A stretch of DNA of 64,000 nt, taken from positions 1-64,000 of the forward strand of contig CAINED010000044.1 of NCBI GenBank assembly GCA_903847605.1, given 5' to 3'. A program made the translations under genes and the position numbers. The notes under the pieces were generated by a model. The model made no database searches, was not told where the DNA came from, and worked only from the letters and a program-made list of their open reading frames with translations. Positions 43,552-53,509 of the stretch are shown here, piece after piece. The first letter of the stretch is position 1; each line of letters starts with the position of its first letter. The DNA comes from an uncultured Hyphomicrobiales bacterium (lineage in GTDB: Bacteria; Pseudomonadota; Alphaproteobacteria; Rhizobiales; Beijerinckiaceae).

Positions 43552-44430
43552 TCAGTCGATCCTTACGCCGAGCCGCCCCGCGAGATCCTGCACATATTGC
43601 CATGCCGTGCGCCCGGAACGCGCGCCGCGCGTGATCGCCCATTCCAGCGCCTGCGCGCGTATGTCTTCCTGCGGCGCATCGATGCCGAAGTGTTTCGCAT
43701 AGCCGAAGACCATGTCGAGATATTCGTCCTGCGAGCAGCGGTGAAAACCGAGCCACAGGCCGAAGCGATCGGACAGCGATACTTTCTCTTCCACGGCTTC
43801 GCCGGGATTGATGGCCGTCGAACGCTCGTTCTCCATCATGTCGCGCGGCAGGAGATGGCGGCGGTTCGACGTCGCGTAGAAAATGACGTTGGCGGGGCGG
43901 CCCTCGATGCCGCCTTCGAGTACCGCCTTCAGCGACTTGTAGGAGGTGTCGTCCGCGTCGAAGGAAAGGTCGTCGCAGAAGACGATGAAGGGCAGGGGGC
44001 TCGCGCGCAGATGCGTCATCAGCGCCGGCAGGCTCTCGATATCCTCGCGATGGATTTCGACGAGCTTGAGAGTCTTGCCCTCGCCCGCGATTTCCTTGTT
44101 GATCTGCGCATGCACGGCCTTCACCAGCGAAGACTTGCCCATGCCGCGCGCGCCCCACAGCAGCGCATTATTGGCGGGAAGGCCGCGCGCGAAGCGCTCG
44201 GTATTTTCATGCAGCGTATCGCGCATCCGGTCGATGCCCTTGAGCAATTCCATCTCGACGCGATTGACCTTCGGCACCGGCTGAAACGTGCCATTGGCAT
44301 GCCACACGAAAGCGTCGGCGACCGAGAAATCCGGCTTTGCCGCGGAAGGCGGAGCCAGCCGCTCGAGCGCGTGGGCGATACGGGTCAGGAGCGGCAGTAG
44401 TTCTTCGGAGGCAGGCGCAGAAGCTGGCAT
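43552..44430 (-). CDS. DUF815-family AAA ATPase
   Basis: 292 residues from the ATG at 44430; the track start at 44511 adds a low-complexity basic N-terminus and cannot be excluded. The Walker A is GARGMGKSSL and Walker B FIVFCDDLSFD, followed by ATSNRRHLLPRDM and a C-terminal lid. DUF815 ATPases are widespread in proteobacteria with unknown function and normally lie beside yajC in this order, as here. Confidence 0.85.
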   Translation of the reverse strand: MPASAPASEELLPLLTRIAHALERLAPPSAAKPDFSVADAFVWHANGTFQPVPKVNRVEMELLKGIDRMRDTLHENTERFARGLPANNALLWGARGMGKSSLVKAVHAQINKEIAGEGKTLKLVEIHREDIESLPALMTHLRASPLPFIVFCDDLSFDADDTSYKSLKAVLEGGIEGRPANVIFYATSNRRHLLPRDMMENERSTAINPGEAVEEKVSLSDRFGLWLGFHRCSQDEYLDMVFGYAKHFGIDAPQEDIRAQALEWAITRGARSGRTAWQYVQDLAGRLGVRID

Positions 44431-44544
44431 ATCCGTGATTTCGGTCTGGAACCTTCGGGAAGGCGCTGGCTTTAGCCTCTGGCGTGGCGGCTGTCTATTG
44501 ACGGCAGTCATGGCGTTCCCGGGACAAAACTCTAATCTGCATCA

Positions 44545-45825
44545 ATGGACGAGAACGAACTTTTCCGGCGCCTGTCGGTCGCCCTGGCCATCGGCCTGCT
44601 CATCGGTCTTGAGCGCGGCTGGCAGCAACGCCAGGAGGCTGCGGGAGAGCGCACCGCCGGCTTTCGCACCTTCGCGCTGAGCGGACTTTTGGGCGGCGTC
44701 GGGGGCCTCATAGTTCATGCGCAAAAGGAAACCGGGCTGATCGCGCTGGCGCTGATGTTCGCCGCCCACGCCGCCATTATCGCGACCTACCGCTATCGGG
44801 AAAACATCGCCGAAGACAATTACGGCGCGACGACGGTCATTGCATCCATGCTGACATTCGCGCTCGGCGCTTACGCCGTTCTCGGCGATATCAAGGTCGC
44901 CGGGGCCGCCGGCGCCGCCACGGCGGGACTTCTGGCGCTCAAGGAAATCCTGCACGGCTGGCTGGAGCGCATTTCGTGGCCGGAACTGCGCTCGGCGCTG
45001 GTCCTGCTGGCGATGACCTTCATTTTGCTTCCGTTCCTGCCGAACGAGCCGGTCGATCCCTTCGGCGTGATCAAGCCGTTCGAAATCTGGCTCCTGACCG
45101 TGATGATCGCGGCGATCTCTTTTGCGGGTTACATCGCCATCAAGGTGGTCGGCGACACTTACGGCGTCGCGCTTGCCGGCGTTGCCGGGGGCCTTGCATC
45201 TTCCACGGCCGTCACCGTGAACATGGCGAATCTCGCCAAGGAACATCCGGAGCAATCAGGCCATCTGGCGGCCGGTGCGATCCTCGCCGGCGCGGTCATG
45301 TTCGCCCGGGTCATCGCGGTGATCGCCGTAATCAACCTGTCGCTGGTGCAATATGTGGCCTGGCCGCTGGGAGCGGCCTTTATCGCCATGCTCGCTGGCG
45401 CAGGCGTCCTGCTCTGGGGCTGGACCGACCCGGAAGAGGAAAAGAGCAGTCTCAAGCTCAGCAACCCCTTCGAGATCCGATCCGTCCTGACCTTCGCAGT
45501 CCTTTTGACTGCGATTTCGGCCCTGACCAAGCTCGCGACCTATTATGCCGGCGACGCGGGCGCCTATGTTCTGGCTGCGGTATCAGGCATCGCCGATGTC
45601 GACGCCATCACGCTCTCGATGGCCCGGCCCGGAGGCGGCGCGTCTTCGCCGCTTGTCGCGACGGTTGCCATTCTCATTGCGGTCGGGGTCAATACCATCT
45701 CCAAGGTTGTCATGGCCTGGGGGATCGGCGGCTCCGCCATCGGCTGGCGGCTCGGCGCGGTTTCAGCGGCGGCGCTGCTGGCGGGCGCAGGGGGAATCGT
45801 CGCCCGCACGATGTTCTGGGACTGA
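44545..45825 (+). CDS. MgtC/DUF4010 membrane protein
   Basis: 426-residue polytopic protein with an N-terminal MgtC/SapB-like domain (ALAIGLLIGLERGW, about 1-140) and a C-terminal DUF4010 domain with about eight TM helices (GGLASSTAVTVNMANLAKE; VSGIADVDAITLSMA). It is divergent from the DUF815 gene. A link to metal or envelope homeostasis is suspected from MgtC but not established. Confidence 0.85.
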   Translation: MDENELFRRLSVALAIGLLIGLERGWQQRQEAAGERTAGFRTFALSGLLGGVGGLIVHAQKETGLIALALMFAAHAAIIATYRYRENIAEDNYGATTVIASMLTFALGAYAVLGDIKVAGAAGAATAGLLALKEILHGWLERISWPELRSALVLLAMTFILLPFLPNEPVDPFGVIKPFEIWLLTVMIAAISFAGYIAIKVVGDTYGVALAGVAGGLASSTAVTVNMANLAKEHPEQSGHLAAGAILAGAVMFARVIAVIAVINLSLVQYVAWPLGAAFIAMLAGAGVLLWGWTDPEEEKSSLKLSNPFEIRSVLTFAVLLTAISALTKLATYYAGDAGAYVLAAVSGIADVDAITLSMARPGGGASSPLVATVAILIAVGVNTISKVVMAWGIGGSAIGWRLGAVSAAALLAGAGGIVARTMFWD

Positions 45826-45868
45826 CGGAGAGGCCGCGACACCGGCCCGACTTCCTGTCGGGAAACTT

Positions 45869-45910
45869 GCGGTTAACCGCCATTGCTTTCCCCCCGCCCA
45901 TGGCTATATT
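45869..45910 (+). promoter_or_regulatory. yajC-secDF promoter with upstream palindrome
   Basis: TTGCTT (45883-45888) and TATATT (45905-45910) at 16 bases form a good sigma-70-type promoter. Three bases upstream lies the perfect palindrome GCGGTTAACCGC (45869-45880), a possible operator. Transcription would begin about 70 bases before yajC. A small hairpin (CCCGAC-TTCCT-GTCGGG, 45846-45862) between the previous stop and this site may help termination. Confidence 0.5.
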
Positions 45911-45985
45911 CCGCGCACTTTCGCCGCCGGGACGAATTTCCGGCGCGATTTGACTTGTCCTGATGCTTCCGGAGCCGTCGCGAAA

Positions 45986-46312
45986 ATGTTCATTACCCCC
46001 GCCTATGCCCAGGCCGCCGGCGGCCAGCCGGATATGCTGATCCAGCTTGCGCCTTTCGCGATCATTCTGGTCATCATGTATTTCCTGATCCTGCGCCCGC
46101 AGCAGAAGCGCGCCAAGGCTCATCAGGAGATGATCGCCAATGTTCGGCGCGGCGATACGGTCGTCACCTCGGGCGGCCTCATCGGCAAGGTGACGAAAGC
46201 CACCGACGACGCTGAAATCGAAGTGGAAATCGCGACCGATACGCGCGTGCGCCTGGTGCGCGGCATGATCGTCGAAGTGCGCGCCAAGGGCGAGCCGGTG
46301 AAAGAAGGCTGA
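45986..46312 (+). CDS. yajC: Preprotein translocase subunit YajC
   Basis: 108 residues with one TM helix (LIQLAPFAIILVIMYFLILRPQQKR), the RPQQKR boundary and a soluble domain (RRGDTVVTSGGLIGKVTKATDDAEIEVEIA) typical of YajC. It associates with SecDF and SecYEG. The ATG at 45986 replaces the overlong track ORF. Confidence 0.95.
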   Translation: MFITPAYAQAAGGQPDMLIQLAPFAIILVIMYFLILRPQQKRAKAHQEMIANVRRGDTVVTSGGLIGKVTKATDDAEIEVEIATDTRVRLVRGMIVEVRAKGEPVKEG

Positions 46313-46354
46313 GCCCGCAAGGCGCTCGTCTTCACCCCATAGCCGGAGGGTAGG

Positions 46355-47965
46355 ATGCAAAGATTTCAGCCGTGGAAAGTCTGGTCGATCGTGGCCATGT
46401 CGTTTCTCGCCTTCCTGATCATCATTCCGAGTTTCATCGGCGAGAACACGCGCAAATCCATCCAGTCGTGGCTGCCGTCGTGGATTCCCGTCAAGGCCAT
46501 CGTTCTCGGGCTCGATCTTCAGGGCGGAGCGCATCTCGTCTGGCAGGTGGACGCCGCCGACGTGCAGCGTGCGCAGGCAGAATCGCTGCGCGACGACGTG
46601 CGCCGTTTGCTGCGCGAGGAGCGCGTGCCGCTCGCGGGCGGCATCGGCGCATCCGGCCGCAATATCCAGTTTCGCGTTCCGGACGAGGCCGCGCGCACCA
46701 AGATCGTCGGACGCTTGCGCACCATGGCGCAGCCCGGCGGCGTAACGGCGCTGGGGACAGCGACGCCGGCCATCTTCGACATCAATGTTTCCGAAGGCGG
46801 GTTGATCCGTCTCACGATTTCGGAAGTCGCCATCAATGAGCGCATTCGAAAGGCCGTCGACCAGACCATCGAAGTCCTGCGCCGCCGCATCGACTCGACC
46901 GGCACGACCGAGCCGAACATCCAGCGTCAGGGAGCCGACCGCATTCTAGTGCAGGTGCCGGGACTGCTCGACACCAACCGGCTGAAGGAACTCGTTGGCA
47001 CCACGGCGAAGCTCGAATTCCGGCTCGTCGCCGACCCCGGCTACAACCCGGCCGATGTCGAAATGCTCAAGGAGTTCGACAAGGACGGCAAGACCGTGCT
47101 CGGCGAATATCCCGTCGAGAAGCGCATCATGGTGCGCGGCGAAGATCTGACCGATGCGCAGCCCGGCTTCGATTCCCGCACCAACGAACCTGTCGTGAAC
47201 TTCAAGTTCAACATTCGCGGCGGCCAGGAATTCGGTCGGGTGACTTCCGCGAACGTCAACAAGCTCTTTGCCATCGTCCTCGACAACAAGGTGATATCAG
47301 CGCCGCGCATTCTCGGCCCCATCACCGGCGGCTCAGGCCAGATTTCCGGCCGTTTCACCGTCGAGGCCGTGAACAATCTCTCGATCCTGCTGCGCGCGGG
47401 CGCGCTGCCGACCGCGCTCACCGTCGTCGAGGAACGCACGGTCGGTCCCGGCCTCGGGCAGGACTCCATCGACGCGGGCAAGCTTGCCGGCTATGTCGCC
47501 GCGGTGCTTGTCATCATCTATATGCTGACGACCTACGGCACGTTCGGCGTCTTCGCGAATATCGCGCTGCTCATCCATATCGCTATGATCTTTGCCGGTC
47601 TCGTGCTGCTTGGCGCGACGCTGACCTTGCCCGGCATCGCCGGCATCGTGCTCACCATCGGCCTCGCCGTCGACTCCAACGTGCTGATCTACGAGCGCAT
47701 CCGCGAGGAATGGCGAGGAGGGCGAACGATCATCTCTTCGCTCGAAGCCGGCTTCACGCGCGCCTTCGCCACCATCGTCGACTCGCAGTCGACGGCGATG
47801 GTGGTCGCCATCATCCTCTACTTCATCGGCTCGGGTCCGGTGCGCGGCTTCGCCGTGACGCTCGGCCTCGGCATCATAACGACCATCGTCACCGCCGTGA
47901 CGATGACGCGCATGATGATCGCGCTGTGGTACCGCTGGAAGCGGCCGCAGACGCTGCCCATCTGA
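46355..47965 (+). CDS. secD: Protein-export membrane protein SecD
   Basis: 536 residues: an N-terminal TM helix, large periplasmic P1 domain, then five TM helices. LGLDLQGGAHLVWQVD, the RRRIDSTGTTEPNIQRQG block and IVLTIGLAVDSNVLIYERIREE (with the proton-path Asp) identify it. With SecF it uses proton flow to pull exported proteins across the membrane. Confidence 0.97.
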   Translation: MQRFQPWKVWSIVAMSFLAFLIIIPSFIGENTRKSIQSWLPSWIPVKAIVLGLDLQGGAHLVWQVDAADVQRAQAESLRDDVRRLLREERVPLAGGIGASGRNIQFRVPDEAARTKIVGRLRTMAQPGGVTALGTATPAIFDINVSEGGLIRLTISEVAINERIRKAVDQTIEVLRRRIDSTGTTEPNIQRQGADRILVQVPGLLDTNRLKELVGTTAKLEFRLVADPGYNPADVEMLKEFDKDGKTVLGEYPVEKRIMVRGEDLTDAQPGFDSRTNEPVVNFKFNIRGGQEFGRVTSANVNKLFAIVLDNKVISAPRILGPITGGSGQISGRFTVEAVNNLSILLRAGALPTALTVVEERTVGPGLGQDSIDAGKLAGYVAAVLVIIYMLTTYGTFGVFANIALLIHIAMIFAGLVLLGATLTLPGIAGIVLTIGLAVDSNVLIYERIREEWRGGRTIISSLEAGFTRAFATIVDSQSTAMVVAIILYFIGSGPVRGFAVTLGLGIITTIVTAVTMTRMMIALWYRWKRPQTLPI

Positions 47966-47983
47966 CAAGGATCGCCTGATCTA

Positions 47984-48979
47984 ATGAAGTTCCTTCGTTT
48001 CCGCCTCGCGCCCGACAACGTGAAGTTCGGCTTCATGAAGTTCCGGCGCTTCAGTTACCCGTTCTCGGCGCTCGCCTCGATTCTGTCGGTCCTTCTGTTT
48101 CTGACGTGGGGACTCAACTACGGCATCGACTTCTCCGGCGGCACACTGCTCGAATTGCGCACGAAGGATGGCGTCGCAAATCTCGCCGACTTGCGCGGCT
48201 CGATGGACAAGCTTGGCCTCGGCGAAGTCGAGGTTCAAGCGTTCGGCGATAACAGGGATGTTTCCGTTCGCGTACGCCTTCAGCCGGGCGGCGACGCCGC
48301 GCAGCAGGCGGCGATGAACAAGGTCCTCGAAACGGTCAAGGACAAGTACGAAGTTCGCCGCAGCGAGGTCGTGGGGCCCCGCGTCTCTGGCGAACTCGTG
48401 CAGTCCGGCACCATTGGCGTTGTTTTGTCGATCCTGGCTGTGCTTGCCTATCTCTGGTTCCGCTACGAATGGCAGCTTGCCGTCGCCGCCGTCATTGCGA
48501 CCATGCATGACCTGTTGCTGACCATCGGCTTTTTCGCGCTCACGCGAATAGAATTCAACATCACGTCCATTGCCGCGATTCTCACGATTATCGGCGTGTC
48601 CCTGAACGAAACCGTGATCGTGCTCGATCGCATCAGGGAAACCTTGCGAAAATATCGAAAGACCGCGATCGCCGATATCATCGACATGTCCGTCAACGCG
48701 GTGATCGCGCGCACGATCATGACTTCGACCACAACATTGATGGCCCTGCTGGCGCTGGTGCTGTTCGGCGGCCATGTCATCCGGTCGTTCTCGCTCGCGA
48801 TGATGTTCGGCATCGTCGCCGGTGTTTACTCCTCCATATTCATCTGCTCGCCGATCCTCATCTACCTCGGCATGCGTTCGGACTCGCTCTCCAGTCCAGG
48901 AGCGTCCGGCGGCAAGGAAGTCTCGACGCTTCCGCCCGAGCCGAGTGCGGCCAAGACGGGCGCCAGGACCGGCGCCTGA
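47984..48979 (+). CDS. secF: Protein-export membrane protein SecF
   Basis: 331 residues with six TM helices. Signatures are GLNYGIDFSGGTLLELR and AAILTIIGVSLNETVIVLDRIRE. It starts 18 bases after secD and completes the heterodimer. Confidence 0.97.
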   Translation: MKFLRFRLAPDNVKFGFMKFRRFSYPFSALASILSVLLFLTWGLNYGIDFSGGTLLELRTKDGVANLADLRGSMDKLGLGEVEVQAFGDNRDVSVRVRLQPGGDAAQQAAMNKVLETVKDKYEVRRSEVVGPRVSGELVQSGTIGVVLSILAVLAYLWFRYEWQLAVAAVIATMHDLLLTIGFFALTRIEFNITSIAAILTIIGVSLNETVIVLDRIRETLRKYRKTAIADIIDMSVNAVIARTIMTSTTTLMALLALVLFGGHVIRSFSLAMMFGIVAGVYSSIFICSPILIYLGMRSDSLSSPGASGGKEVSTLPPEPSAAKTGARTGA

Positions 48980-49033
48980 GTCTTTGCCGAGGCGTTAGAC
49001 TGCCTTGCGTTTTGGCGAAAGCAGGGTGACCTG

Positions 49034-49417
49034 ATGTCGGACTCCTATCTGCCAGGACAGCACACGATCGAAGGCTACCGCGCCGGCGGCTTCCACTTTG
49101 CGGGCATGTCGCACAAGGGCTCCATACTGGCGCTGCCGTCGGGCGTGCGCGCATGGAACGTGGCCGACATGGCGGCGCTCGACACTGGTTCGCTGGCGAA
49201 AGTGCTCGAAGAGCCCGCCGGCGAAATCGAAGTGCTGATCGTCGGTTCCGGCGCAACCCTCGCGCCGCTGCCGAAGGCAATCCGCGCCGCATTAAACGCG
49301 GCGGGCATCCGCGTGGATGTCATGGCGACACATCATGCCGTGCCGACCTACAACATCATGCTCGGCGAACGCCGAAAGGTCGCCGGCGCCTTCATCGCTG
49401 CGGCTCTCCCTGCATGA
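49034..49417 (+). CDS. Mth938-like / NDUFAF3-like protein
   Basis: 127-residue small alpha/beta protein of the Mth938 (DUF498) family: ISGYRAGGFHFAG-type opening (here IEGYRAGGFHFAG), then LIVGSGATLAPLP and a C-terminal strand-helix pair. Mitochondrial homologue NDUFAF3 assists complex I assembly. It overlaps the next gene by four bases (ATGA), whose mitochondrial relative NDUFAF6 is also a complex I assembly factor. Confidence 0.85.
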   Translation: MSDSYLPGQHTIEGYRAGGFHFAGMSHKGSILALPSGVRAWNVADMAALDTGSLAKVLEEPAGEIEVLIVGSGATLAPLPKAIRAALNAAGIRVDVMATHHAVPTYNIMLGERRKVAGAFIAAALPA

Positions 49418-50253
49418 CAGCCTCGCCACAGGATTACGCACATTGCGCGTCGTTGCTCGCGGACGGCGACCGCGATCTCTGGCTCGCCAGCCTCTTCGTG
49501 CCCGAAAGGTTCCGCCCACACGTCCACGCGCTCTGGGCCTTTGCCCATGAGATCGGCCGGATATCGCTCATCGTCTCGGAGCCGATGCTCGGCGAAATCC
49601 GCCTGCAATGGTGGCGCGAAGTTTTGGAAGGCGAGCGGGCCGGGGAGGCGGCGCAGAATCCCGTGGCAGCCGCTTTGCTCGATACGCTTGCGAAGTTTTC
49701 CCTGCCGCGCCAGCCGGCGCTCAACCTTCTGGAGGCCCGAAAATTCGACCTCTATCGCGACCCGATGCCGTCGCTGACCGATCTCGAAGGCTATTGCGGC
49801 GAGACGTGGTCGGCCTTTTTTCGTTTGGTGACGCTGGTACTGGCGAATGGCCACGATCCCGGCGGGGCCGATGCCTGCGGCCATGCCGGCGTGGCGCTGG
49901 GCCTGACGCGCATCCTTCGCGATCTCCCGCTGCACGCCCGGCGTGGCCAATGTTTCATCCCGAAAGATGTTCTTGCGCGCAACGGGGCGGTGGTGGAGGC
50001 CGCAGCCGCCGGGCTGGATAGCCCCGCCTTGGATGCGGCGCTGGGGGAGCTTCGGGCGCTGGCCCGAAAACATGCGGCAGAGGCGCAAGCATCAGCCGTA
50101 AGCCTGCCACGGGACATAGCGCCGGCCTTCGTGCCGCTGGCCATCGTGCCGCTTTATCTCAATGCGATGGAAAAGCGCGGCTACCAGCCATTCGAAACAG
50201 TCGTCGAACCTGCGCAATGGCGGCGGCAATGGGCCATGTGGCGCTGGAAATAA
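49414..50253 (+). CDS. Squalene/phytoene synthase-like (NDUFAF6-type) protein
   Basis: 279 residues with the all-helical prenyl-synthase fold. LYALWAFAHEIGRI-type helix (here VHALWAFAHEIGRI) and EIRLQWWREVLEG are present, but canonical DxxxD metal motifs are degenerate (Asp positions largely replaced). That fits the non-enzymatic NDUFAF6-like branch. The ATG at 49414 overlaps the Mth938 stop, which corrects the overlong track ORF. Confidence 0.85.
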   Translation: MTASPQDYAHCASLLADGDRDLWLASLFVPERFRPHVHALWAFAHEIGRISLIVSEPMLGEIRLQWWREVLEGERAGEAAQNPVAAALLDTLAKFSLPRQPALNLLEARKFDLYRDPMPSLTDLEGYCGETWSAFFRLVTLVLANGHDPGGADACGHAGVALGLTRILRDLPLHARRGQCFIPKDVLARNGAVVEAAAAGLDSPALDAALGELRALARKHAAEAQASAVSLPRDIAPAFVPLAIVPLYLNAMEKRGYQPFETVVEPAQWRRQWAMWRWK

Positions 50254-50260
50254 CTGAAGT

Positions 50261-50713
50261 TCAGGGTTTTGCGTCGCCGGCCACGATATCCTGAAGCGTC
50301 TTGCGGAATTCGGCCAGCCGGGGTCCGCCCAGGGTAGCCTCGAGTTCCGCTTCGATTCGCGCGCGCCGCGCGTAAGCGGCCGCCCTCACCTTTTCGCCCG
50401 CTGGGGTTATAGCGGCGACTTTGTCGCGACGGCTGCTCGGCGCATGTTCGAGTACGACCAGGTTCATCTCCACGAGCCGCCCGATGGAAGAGTGGGCCGC
50501 CTGCCGCGATATGCCGAGCACGCGCGCCATCTGGGAGATCGTCACGGGTTCGTCGGAAATCAGCATAAAGACTTTTTCATCGGACGGGCGAATCGCGGCA
50601 GCCGCATCCTCAGCAGCATGCCCGGAACGGGCATCGAGCCGGTCCGCTACCGATTGCAGGAGGCCGCGAATACTTTCCTGATTTGAAACAGAGTTTCGTG
50701 CGTCAAACGTCAT
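50261..50713 (-). CDS. MarR-family transcriptional regulator
   Basis: 150 residues with a central winged helix (VTISQMARVLGISRQAAHSSIGRLVEMNLVV) and basic wing (SSRRDKVAAITPAGEKV). AAGGGA is six bases before the ATG at 50713. It stands alone, convergent with the phytoene-synthase-like gene (7-base gap); the target is unknown, possibly itself through the AT-rich region upstream. Confidence 0.82.
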   Translation of the reverse strand: MTFDARNSVSNQESIRGLLQSVADRLDARSGHAAEDAAAAIRPSDEKVFMLISDEPVTISQMARVLGISRQAAHSSIGRLVEMNLVVLEHAPSSRRDKVAAITPAGEKVRAAAYARRARIEAELEATLGGPRLAEFRKTLQDIVAGDAKP

Positions 50714-50984
50714 CGAAATCCCTTTGCCTCCCATCTCGCTTCGGTGGCCGCCGCCCCCGAATTGTCCGCCGCTTCAATTGTTACCAAACTTGCGGGGAAG
50801 GAGAAGTCATTTGTGCGATTATCTATTGGAAATAATTAAATAAATTCGCCTGTTAGTATGATCTTAAAGATTAATTTTCTTAACCAGTTAACGGTAAATG
50901 CGGTCAGCATCTGCCCCATTTCGGTCGCAGGCATAGGCTGCGCCTATGGACCCCGTTGCTTAAAAGCTGGGCAGTATCAGCAGT
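50714..50984. other. AT-rich intergenic region
   Basis: About 270 bases between the marR start and the trmFO stop, both on the minus strand. It is AT-rich at 50810-50910 (for example GGAAATAATTAAATAAATT), consistent with the marR promoter. A CATAGGC-TGC-GCCTATG hairpin lies at 50932-50948 near the trmFO end. The plus-strand ORF at 50858 has no supporting signal. Confidence 0.4.
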
Positions 50985-52397
<1,413 letters not shown>

Positions 52398-52675
52398 GCC
52401 GCTCCTATGCCGGGCCAAGGAATAGACTGCAAACATTTGCGCTAAGGGATCGGCGAGATTTTTTGGGCATTCTCGCGGCATTGCCGGAGGTGCATATGGA
52501 TGGGTTCATTTTTTCGACCGGGGTTCACCGATGACGGCCCGGTCGTGCGCGCCACTTCGAGGCGCTGTCAGCCCATCCCGGCGTCCACGACCTGAAATCG
52601 ATAACTAATCCAAATTCGTGCGCTGTCTCCTCAGCTGTGCTTTATTCCGCCCGATGATTTGAGGGTGAGGCAGGA

Positions 52676-53377
52676 ATGAGCCGCTTTCATCGGTTTGCAG
52701 AAATACACACGGGCGATCGCGCCGGCTGGCTGCGCGCCGCCGTTCTCGGCGCCAACGACGGTATCGTGTCGACCGCCAGTCTGATTGTCGGCGTAGCCGC
52801 TTCGCCTGCCGGGCAGGGCGAGATCGTGATTGCCGGCGTCGCGGGTCTGGTCGCCGGCGCGATGTCCATGGCCGCTGGCGAATATGTTTCGGTGAGTTCG
52901 CAGGCGGACATGGAAGCCGCCGACCTTGCGCGCGAGACGCGCGAACTGGCCGATGATGTCGCCGCGGAAGAACAGGAACTCGCGCACATCTACGTCGCGC
53001 GCGGGGTGGAGGAGGCGCTGGCCCTGCAGGTCGCGCGGCAATTGATGGCGAAAGACGCCCTTGCCGCCCATGCGCGGGATGAATTGGGGATCTCCGAGCA
53101 GACGGCGGCGCAACCGATTCTTGCGGCCTTCAGTTCTGCAGTTGCATTCATGGTCGGGGCCATTCTCCCTCTTGTGGCTGCCATATTCTCGCATCGATCC
53201 GAGATCATTTACGTCGTCGCGATCTCATCGCTGATCTTTCTGGTGATGCTCGGTGTCGCCGGGGCGCTGGCCGGCAAGGCGCCGGTCCTGCGCGCGACCC
53301 TGCGCGTGACCTTCTGGGGCGCTTTCGCCATGGCGCTCACGGCTGCCGTCGGAAAACTGTTCGGTGCAGTGGTGTAG
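52676..53377 (+). CDS. VIT1/CCC1-family Fe/Mn transporter
   Basis: 233-residue membrane protein. The N-terminus RAGWLRAAVLGANDGIVSTASLIVGVAAS is diagnostic of the family; TM helices lie near 18-38, 45-65, 150-172, 180-200 and 210-230, with an acidic helical cytosolic metal-binding region (about 80-125, AEEQELAHIYV) between. It probably moves Fe2+ or Mn2+ out of the cytoplasm. Confidence 0.9.
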   Translation: MSRFHRFAEIHTGDRAGWLRAAVLGANDGIVSTASLIVGVAASPAGQGEIVIAGVAGLVAGAMSMAAGEYVSVSSQADMEAADLARETRELADDVAAEEQELAHIYVARGVEEALALQVARQLMAKDALAAHARDELGISEQTAAQPILAAFSSAVAFMVGAILPLVAAIFSHRSEIIYVVAISSLIFLVMLGVAGALAGKAPVLRATLRVTFWGAFAMALTAAVGKLFGAVV

Positions 53378-53455
53378 GCGCGCTGTCAAACATAGCGAAT
53401 ATACAGAGAGTTACGCGACCCGTGGCATTGCGGTCCCGGCATGTGCCAAACCGCA

Positions 53456-53493
53456 CTTGATTTATAAGTGAATATTCACTAACTTAAATCAAG
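53456..53493 (+). promoter_or_regulatory. Large palindromic operator over a promoter
   Basis: The centre AGTGAATATTCACT is a perfect 14-base palindrome, flanked by CTTGATTTA and its exact complement TAAATCAAG. TTGATT (53457) and TAACTT (53480) at 17 bases could be the promoter, placing the palindrome in the spacer, a classical repression geometry of TetR-type regulators. It lies 17 bases upstream of the Ntn-hydrolase start. Confidence 0.6.
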
Positions 53494-53509
53494 TGAAAAG
53501 GAGGTTGCC

